Positions 12,712 through 16,477 of a stretch of DNA of 16,477 bases are shown here, piece after piece. The translations under genes and the position numbers were made by a program. The first letter of the stretch is position 1, and each line of letters begins with the position of its first letter. Source of the DNA: Candidatus Gottesmanbacteria bacterium (GTDB taxonomy: Bacteria > Patescibacteriota > Microgenomatia > UBA10105 > UBA927); assembly GCA_016182725.1 (NCBI GenBank), contig JACPFZ010000014.1, positions 1 through 16,477 of the forward strand, written 5' to 3'. A model generated the notes under the pieces. It was given only the letters and a program-made list of their open reading frames with translations, was not told where the DNA came from and did no database searches.

Positions 12712-13161
12712 ATGAAAGCGAAAGATTTTAATTTGCCTGATCAAGACGGGGTGATGCATTCTTTAAGCCAATATAAAGGGAAATGGGTTGTTGTCTATTT
12801 TTATCCCAAAGATGATACGCCGGGGTGCACAAAAGAAGCATGTAATTTTCGGGATGCGCTTGGTGATTTACAGAAACTTGGTGTGGTTATCTTGGGAGTG
12901 TCAAAAGATTCTGTCGCATCGCACAAGAAATTTTCAGAAAAATATCATCTCAATTTTCCGATTTTGAGTGATGAGTCAAAGGAAACCATTAAGGCATATC
13001 ATGCGTGGGGAGAGAAAAAATTTATGGGAAAGACGTTTGAAGGAATATTCCGTACAACGTATCTGATAGATGGTCAAGGAGAGGTGCGTAAAGCATATAA
13101 GAAGGTAGATCCCGCATCACACGCTACAGAGATTCTTCATGATATGAAGCTATTAGCTTAG
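12712..13161 (+). CDS. bcp: Thiol peroxidase, Bcp/PrxQ-type peroxiredoxin
   Basis: Reduces hydrogen peroxide and organic hydroperoxides using thioredoxin-type donors in the cytoplasm. 149 residues, close to the family's 150-156. The peroxidatic cysteine is C39 in DDTPGCTKEAC, and the resolving cysteine C44 five residues later is the PrxQ/BCP arrangement. The thioredoxin-fold landmarks KGKWVVVYFYPKDDTPGC, VSKDSVASHKKFSEKYHLNFPILSD and a GIFRTTYLIDGQGEV strand are intact. The N-terminus starts directly at the AKDFNLPDQDG motif, a few residues shorter than usual, and cannot be extended because of an upstream in-frame stop. A decayed MGMT-family fragment begins 4 bases after its stop codon. Confidence 0.93.
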   Translation: MKAKDFNLPDQDGVMHSLSQYKGKWVVVYFYPKDDTPGCTKEACNFRDALGDLQKLGVVILGVSKDSVASHKKFSEKYHLNFPILSDESKETIKAYHAWGEKKFMGKTFEGIFRTTYLIDGQGEVRKAYKKVDPASHATEILHDMKLLA

Positions 13162-13165
13162 TACT

Positions 13166-13267
13166 ATGACATTTCGAGACCGCGTGTACGAAATTACCAA
13201 TAGACAGATTGCGCACCTTGCGGTTCGTGAATCATCAGCCAGTGCCGGCCAGCTGAATTGTTTTTAG
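13166..13267 (+). pseudogene. Decayed MGMT-family (Ogt-like) gene fragment
   Basis: The 33-codon frame reads MTFRDRVYEITN, then RQIAHLAVRESSASAGQL, and stops. It aligns with the start of the intact MGMT-family gene at 13932: MTFRERVYQITK, a gap of ten residues (QIPKGKVATY), then GQIARLVG. Of the first 35 bases, 28 match the intact gene, and six of the seven differences fall at third codon positions, so both copies evolved as coding sequence before this one decayed. The active-site PCHRV region is missing. It is the remnant of a diverged paralogue rather than a fresh duplication. Confidence 0.75.
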
Positions 13268-13275
13268 AGGAATGT

Positions 13276-13707
13276 TTACGACAAATTTTCAGTAATGACT
13301 GTTACTTTTCTTTTGCTGTCTATGAGTAAATTGAATCTTTCTTCAAATACATCCTTTCTGCCTAATAGAAGGGGCATGGAGTCGTGTTTTGTCTCCACAG
13401 CACTGCAATGAATGAATACCTCCGTCTTTTCAAGTTTTATCGGCATAGAGAATTCCCATGTTTTTACTGAAATACCTCCTACTCCTAATGTTGTATTTTG
13501 GGAAAGTTGAGACTTTTTTAGACCTAAAACCGGTAAAAGGTGAGAAGGAACGGTTGTATTATCTGCTCCGGTATCCACTAAAAACTCAAATTCTTGCCAA
13601 CCCCGGATTGTTTTTACCTGTACATTGACAATAGGATAGAATAATTTTCCTAGACCTTCTATTTGGGCGTATTCAAACGGAAATTCGAAAGACGTATTTT
13701 GCGTCAC
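13276..13707 (-). CDS. Retropepsin-like aspartic protease
   Basis: 143 residues, the size of a single-lobe aspartic protease that works as a homodimer. The catalytic motif is D45-T-G47 in FLVDTGADNTTVP. A flap-like LGVGGISV (74-81) follows, and the closing hydrophobic-glycine motif is PLLLGRKDVF (112-121). There is no signal peptide. The start is a GTG at 13707 lying inside the end of the upstream small gene (overlap 13673-13707), with only a weak ribosome binding site; no ATG is available nearby, and overlap suggests coupled translation. The substrate is unknown. Together with the DUF5678-like gene it forms a two-gene minus-strand unit between two MGMT-family sequences. Confidence 0.8.
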   Translation of the reverse strand: MTQNTSFEFPFEYAQIEGLGKLFYPIVNVQVKTIRGWQEFEFLVDTGADNTTVPSHLLPVLGLKKSQLSQNTTLGVGGISVKTWEFSMPIKLEKTEVFIHCSAVETKHDSMPLLLGRKDVFEERFNLLIDSKRKVTVITENLS

Positions 13708-13870
13708 GTTTCGGTATCCATGAAATAGTCAGATCAGTTTTCTTGCTGGTTTTTTTAAAGAGAAGATCAAGTCTTTTCGCATGGGCGATCACACGGCCAG
13801 ATTTTTTGCTCTTTGCAATGTATCCAGGGCCGTATTTTTTCATAAGTGCTGAAATATTTATTGGTTTCAT
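13673..13870 (-). CDS. Small DUF5678-like protein
   Basis: 65 residues: MKPINISALMKKYGPGYIAKS, then SGRVIAHAKRLDLLFKKTSKK and LTISWIPKRD. The order P-G-x-Y/W-I-A, a G-x-V-x-A-H/S turn, a helix of L-x-x-L-x-K and a closing I/V-P-K matches the DUF5678 pattern of small archaeal and CPR proteins; this is by eye, not by a search. It has a good promoter (TTGTAA-17-TATACT) ending 9 bases before the ATG. It overlaps the retropepsin-like gene by 35 bases in another frame, so the two are co-expressed. It may be a partner, inhibitor or substrate of that protease; this is inference. Confidence 0.65.
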   Translation of the reverse strand: MKPINISALMKKYGPGYIAKSKKSGRVIAHAKRLDLLFKKTSKKTDLTISWIPKRDAKYVFRISV

Positions 13871-13879
13871 AGCCTACTC

Positions 13880-13908
13880 AGTATATCTTCATGCATTGAT
13901 TTTTACAA
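13880..13908 (-). promoter_or_regulatory. Promoter of the DUF5678-like/protease pair
   Basis: On the minus strand, TTGTAA (complement of 13903-13908), 17 bases, then TATACT (complement of 13880-13885), 9 bases before the ATG at 13870. Its -35 lies in the spacer of the opposing MGMT-gene promoter. Confidence 0.65.
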
Positions 13909-13925
13909 GGTAGCGGATGTAGAAT
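13896..13925 (+). promoter_or_regulatory. Promoter of the MGMT-family gene (leaderless start)
   Basis: TTGATT (13896-13901), 18 bases, TAGAAT (13920-13925), then 6 bases to the ATG at 13932. No ribosome binding site. It overlaps the divergent promoter of the protease pair. Confidence 0.7.
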
Positions 13926-13931
13926 GCAGGC

Positions 13932-14234
13932 ATGACGTTTCGTGAACGGGTGTATCAAATTACGAAACAAATTCCTAAAGGCAAAGTCGCCACGTATGGG
14001 CAGATTGCGCGCCTTGTGGGTAGTCCAAAAGCAGCACGTGCAGTAGGTTTATTCATGAAGACAAATCCAAATGCGCCGACTATCCCTTGCCACCGCGTGG
14101 TTGCATCAACTGGAAAACTTACTGGCTATTCTGCAGGGAATGGGATATCTACAAAAAAAGAACTGTTACTCTCTGAGGGTGTGTTGTTTGCCAGTGATCG
14201 CGTGGATATAGGGCGTTGTCAATGGAATGCATAA
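13932..14234 (+). CDS. MGMT-family O6-alkylguanine transferase-like protein
   Basis: 100 residues consisting only of the DNA-binding and alkyl-acceptor domain of the Ada-C/Ogt family, without the N-terminal ribonuclease-H-like domain. The acceptor cysteine is present, C53 in IPCHRVV, so it is not an alkyltransferase-like (ATL) protein, where this residue is usually tryptophan. The helix-turn-helix GKVATYGQIARLVGSPKAARAVG carries the arginine finger R36. The function would be direct removal of alkyl groups from guanine in DNA, each molecule being used once. The C-terminal TGYSAGNGISTKKELLLSEGV is typical. The start follows a -10 box by 6 bases. A decayed relative lies 0.7 kb upstream. Confidence 0.88.
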   Translation: MTFRERVYQITKQIPKGKVATYGQIARLVGSPKAARAVGLFMKTNPNAPTIPCHRVVASTGKLTGYSAGNGISTKKELLLSEGVLFASDRVDIGRCQWNA

Positions 14235-14239
14235 AACAA

Positions 14240-14282
14240 CCCAAACTCACCCCTCGAAGGTGATCTGTTCGGGCAGGTTTTT
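14240..14282. terminator. Possible terminator between convergent genes
   Basis: TCACC (14247-14251) pairs with GGTGA (14259-14263), with an outer CCC/GGG pairing (14240-14242 and 14271-14273). GGTTTTT follows on the plus strand, and GGGTTGTTTT on the minus strand. The helices are short, so it is only a plausible bidirectional terminator for the MGMT-family gene and the secreted-protein gene. Confidence 0.35.
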
Positions 14283-14292
14283 CCTTCATTCT

Positions 14293-14850
14293 TTATGGTT
14301 TCGGTCCGTAGCCGGCAGGTGTGGCTTTGGCAAACCATATATGCCCTGGTCCAATGTTCGGATCTTGACCTTGATCCATGATCACTTCAAACTGACCCCA
14401 AATAGGATACCCACCAGACTTCCAATAGGTGCTATTTGTTAGTTCGGGACCAACCCAGATAATTTTATAGTGCCACACTGAGCCGCTCCCACTAGCGACA
14501 CCTTTACCATTCCACTCATTATCTGTCCATGCCCCGTAGGGCGGCTTTAGCCAGCCTTCACTGTTGCCCCGATCCCATTCAGCATTCCATTTCATGACCA
14601 ATTTATCCGGTGAATAAATTCCCATACAATCAGACGAAAATCCTTTGGCTTGACACCAGCCGCTGCCGGTACCATTGAACAGTCGTGCGGTATAATTATA
14701 GCCATATTGATTAAATCCAGCGTTGACACCCATGACGCTATCGGAATTAATTACCTGCGCCGCTACGAATAATGCAATTGCTCCGAGAGCAACAAGCAGT
14801 ATGCCTTTGCGCATCCCATTATCATAAACTCCTGATTTTTTCTTTCTCAT
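14293..14850 (-). CDS. Secreted Trp/Gly-rich protein of unknown function
   Basis: 185 residues. A basic N-terminus and hydrophobic segment (about 14-34, MRKGILLVALGAIALFVAAQ) predict export. The mature part is rich in Trp, Tyr, Gly and Asn: NAGFNQYGYNYTARLFNG (43-60), KLVMKWNAEWDRGNSEGW (83-100), AWTDNEWNGKGVASGSGSVWHYKIIWVGP, YPIWGQFEVIMDQG (148-161). Cysteines 66 and 75 could form one disulfide. I recall similar proteins being common in CPR and archaeal genomes, always without a function; that is memory, not a search. The start at 14850 is fixed by AGGAGG 8 bases upstream; a GTG three codons earlier overlaps that site. It lies 34 bases after the MFS gene with no terminator between, so it is probably cotranscribed. 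Confidence 0.8.
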   Translation of the reverse strand: MRKKKSGVYDNGMRKGILLVALGAIALFVAAQVINSDSVMGVNAGFNQYGYNYTARLFNGTGSGWCQAKGFSSDCMGIYSPDKLVMKWNAEWDRGNSEGWLKPPYGAWTDNEWNGKGVASGSGSVWHYKIIWVGPELTNSTYWKSGGYPIWGQFEVIMDQGQDPNIGPGHIWFAKATPAGYGPKP

Positions 14851-14884
14851 ATATTTCACCTCCTTCCATTTTTTTCATATCAAC

Positions 14885-16063
14885 TTATTTTATTTTTCGG
14901 AGAAATAATAAAGCAATGCTGCCGGCGCCTGCAAAAAAAGCTGCGTAGAAAAATACTGCAGAATGGCCAATGTTATCCCACAAAAGTCCTGCAATAACGC
15001 TTGCCACCAGTCCTGATAATCCGACCGTTGTGTTGTACCACCCCACCCCGCTTGCCCGCATGTATGGTGGCACAAAATCCGTTGCAAATGCTTTTCCCAC
15101 TGATCGAAAGATGCCCTGGTACAGTCCATAGAGAGCAAAAAGAGCGCCAATCACCAGCATGTTTTTGGTTATGGCAAAACCCGCGGCGGTTGCCAGAAAA
15201 ATAAGAAACGACGCTGACAATACCGTCTTTCTTCCCAACATGTCGGACAGATATCCGGAAGGAAAAGAAATAAGTGCTGCCATGAGATTATAAAGCGCAT
15301 AGATAAGGATAGTTCCTTCCAGGGAAACACCGACTGCTTTTGTTTGCAGTATAAAAAATGAACTGCTCACATTTCCCATACCAAATATTGCGATAATTGC
15401 CAGATAATGCCAGTAGTTTAAGGGAAATCGCTGGATATGAGTGTCGAGTTTGTATTTTACCGGGATCTTATTTCCTTTTTCTTTTACCAGTAATACCATG
15501 AAAACGGCGATAAGTCCCGGAATAAAAGCAAGATAAAATATAGAGCGAATTTCGACTTTAAAATAAAAAAGCAAGGCAACGGCAATGAGAGGACCAAGAA
15601 ACGCGCCCAAATTGTCGCCGACTCCTTCCAGCCCAAACGCTTTTCCTCTATGCCGTTCGCCTGCTGAGGCGGCAACGAGTGCATCGCGCGGAGCAGAACG
15701 AGTCCCCGAACCTAATCTATCTAGAAATCGCGCCGTAAATACTCCCTGCCATACTATGGAAAATCCGATAAGGGGTTTGGCAATGGCAGCGAGTGTGTAT
15801 CCAGCTACCGCAATTGGTTTCCTTTTCTGCAGTTTATCGGAAAGCCAGCCTGCTAGTCCCTGTACAATATTTTGTGTAGCAATGGCGACTCCTTCAATAA
15901 TCCCAACGACTGATCCGGGCGCTTTGAGATTTTGGGTGAGAAAAATGGGAAGCACGGGGTAGAGCATCTCCGTAGATATATCGGCAAATAAACTCGTGAG
16001 CGTCAGAAGAAAGGTATTGGTGGAAAGACCGGAAAAATATTTCTTTTTTAAAGATGTTGCCAT
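14885..16063 (-). CDS. Major facilitator superfamily transporter
   Basis: 392 residues with about twelve hydrophobic helices, the normal MFS size. The first helix has SLFADISTEMLYPVLPIFL (24-42), the signature of a widespread uncharacterised MFS branch. The loop between helices 2 and 3 carries motif A as GWLSDKLQKRKP (72-83), and a second-half equivalent is GYLSDMLGRKT. A conserved R-x-x-D/G-R segment is FLDRLGSGTRSAPRDAL. The substrate cannot be told; drug or metabolite efflux is the usual guess. The start codon at 16063 sits in the centre of a perfect palindrome (16054-16070). It is followed by the secreted-protein gene and preceded by a terminator that separates it from the VanW-like gene. 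Confidence 0.9.
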   Translation of the reverse strand: MATSLKKKYFSGLSTNTFLLTLTSLFADISTEMLYPVLPIFLTQNLKAPGSVVGIIEGVAIATQNIVQGLAGWLSDKLQKRKPIAVAGYTLAAIAKPLIGFSIVWQGVFTARFLDRLGSGTRSAPRDALVAASAGERHRGKAFGLEGVGDNLGAFLGPLIAVALLFYFKVEIRSIFYLAFIPGLIAVFMVLLVKEKGNKIPVKYKLDTHIQRFPLNYWHYLAIIAIFGMGNVSSSFFILQTKAVGVSLEGTILIYALYNLMAALISFPSGYLSDMLGRKTVLSASFLIFLATAAGFAITKNMLVIGALFALYGLYQGIFRSVGKAFATDFVPPYMRASGVGWYNTTVGLSGLVASVIAGLLWDNIGHSAVFFYAAFFAGAGSIALLFLRKIK

Positions 16064-16070
16064 GCAACAT
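16054..16070 (-). promoter_or_regulatory. Palindrome centred on the MFS start codon
   Basis: ATGTTGC (16054-16060) and GCAACAT (16064-16070) are perfect 7-bp complements around the three bases of the start codon. Its upstream arm overlaps a GATAAT -10-like box (complement of 16069-16074). It could be a repressor operator or, in RNA, a hairpin that presents or hides the ATG. Confidence 0.45.
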
Positions 16071-16082
16071 TATCGTACAACC

Positions 16083-16113
16083 AAAAACACCCCCGCGCTA
16101 CAGGGGTGTTTTT
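16083..16113 (-). terminator. Rho-independent terminator after the VanW-like gene
   Basis: AAAAACACCCC (16083-16093) pairs perfectly with GGGGTGTTTTT (16103-16113), an 11-bp stem with a 9-base loop. Because the arms end in A and T runs it works in either direction. Here it separates the minus-strand VanW-like gene from the MFS gene. Confidence 0.85.
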
Positions 16114-16120
16114 GTAGGTA

Positions 16121-16477
16121 TTATTTTACAATACGGACGCGAAGGATTTGCCCATCATAATCAAAGACGAACTGGATATCCGCGTCTCGACTATTGGTAA
16201 TATACAGGTTTTGCTGCGCGTTGGCAGACGGGCTCCCCGGCATGTAATAGATGGAAACGCCGTATTCTTTTGGTACTTCATTAATAACGGCAAAGTCATG
16301 GTTGGCAGGACGCTCGGCAGGAAGCCCCGCTTCCAGAGCAACCCAATAGATCAGGGACGCAATATGGCAGATCCCGTCACCGAAGTACAGGCCGCTGAAC
16401 TTGAACCCATCCTGTGCGTTGAAATGAGCGTTTGTGGGTTTGATGGTTTTGTCTTGATAGCTAGGCAGCACGTCCTC
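16121..16477 (-). CDS. VanW-like protein, C-terminal part (runs off the right edge)
   Basis: The frame is open from the right edge to the stop at 16121, leaving 118 codons; a GTG at 16471 is only an internal codon. The motif FGDGICHIASLIYWVALEAGLP matches the VanW family core GxGICQVSxxLFxAALxAGLP. The HDFAVINEVPKEYGVSIYYMPG stretch matches the family's following histidine- and proline-containing segment, and NLYITNSRDADIQFVFDYDGQILRVRI is the closing strand set. VanW-type proteins are extracytoplasmic and linked to the cell wall, without a settled biochemical role; the name does not imply vancomycin resistance. The glutamine after IC is histidine here. The N-terminal half is outside the window. 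Confidence 0.8.
   Translation of the reverse strand, partial: EDVLPSYQDKTIKPTNAHFNAQDGFKFSGLYFGDGICHIASLIYWVALEAGLPAERPANHDFAVINEVPKEYGVSIYYMPGSPSANAQQNLYITNSRDADIQFVFDYDGQILRVRIVK

Noticed and set aside
14227..14442. Plus-strand frame at the end of the MGMT-family gene
   Set aside because: It overlaps the secreted-protein gene on the other strand, lacks a start signal and has no recognisable protein pattern.
1..16477. CRISPR arrays, insertion sequences or phage genes
   Set aside because: Looked for spaced direct repeats, transposase or integrase motifs and phage structural genes. The only repeats are the gltX tandem repeat and short palindromes, and no mobile-element enzyme is visible.

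Overview
The window reads like a chromosomal segment of a Candidate Phyla Radiation (Patescibacteria) bacterium. The evidence is short tightly packed genes with frequent switches of strand, several housekeeping genes that start 6-7 bases after a -10 box (leaderless mRNAs), a compact aspartyl-tRNA synthetase, an in-frame AT-rich tandem repeat inside glutamyl-tRNA synthetase, REP-like palindromes scattered in and between genes, and many small secreted proteins of unknown function. The assignment is an inference from gene content and style; no rRNA or other phylogenetic marker was compared.

Layout, left to right. Positions 1-226 (minus) hold the 5' end of an unknown gene with a structured leader. 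Positions 227-775 hold no convincing gene but a run of nearly abutting stem-loops ending in a rho-independent terminator (about 378-596), then a dyad and a strong promoter for aspS. aspS and a DD-carboxypeptidase gene form a two-gene operon (776-3177). It converges on an unknown membrane-anchored protein (3182-4237, minus), which is divergent from gltX (4283-5695); their two promoters interlock. gltX converges on era (5692-6552, minus), and the two stop codons share one CTAG.

An ECF sigma factor gene (6582) heads a cluster encoding a two-helix membrane protein, an anchored Ig-like protein and, after a REP-like gap, a secreted DUF5666-like protein (to 8728). A MutY-type glycosylase gene follows (8814-9692), with a REP-like insert where the iron-sulfur motif would normally lie.

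From about 9700 to 12600 the DNA looks more A+T-rich. It carries a large polytopic membrane protein (possible GT-C glycosyltransferase, minus), tRNA-Gln(CUG), and, 41 bases after the tRNA, a HEPN-like protein with an R-x4-H motif. Next come a Bcp-type peroxiredoxin, a decayed MGMT-family fragment, an overlapping pair encoding a DUF5678-like small protein and a retropepsin-like aspartic protease (minus), and an intact MGMT-family gene divergent from that pair. The right end (all minus) holds a secreted Trp/Gly-rich protein of unknown function, an MFS transporter and the 3' part of a VanW-like gene.

Functional themes are translation (AspRS, GluRS, tRNA-Gln, Era), the cell envelope (DD-carboxypeptidase, VanW-like, sigma-factor cluster, membrane protein) and DNA or oxidative-damage repair (MutY-type, MGMT-type, Bcp). 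Two small modules, the HEPN gene beside the tRNA and the DUF5678-like/retropepsin pair, look like accessory cargo.
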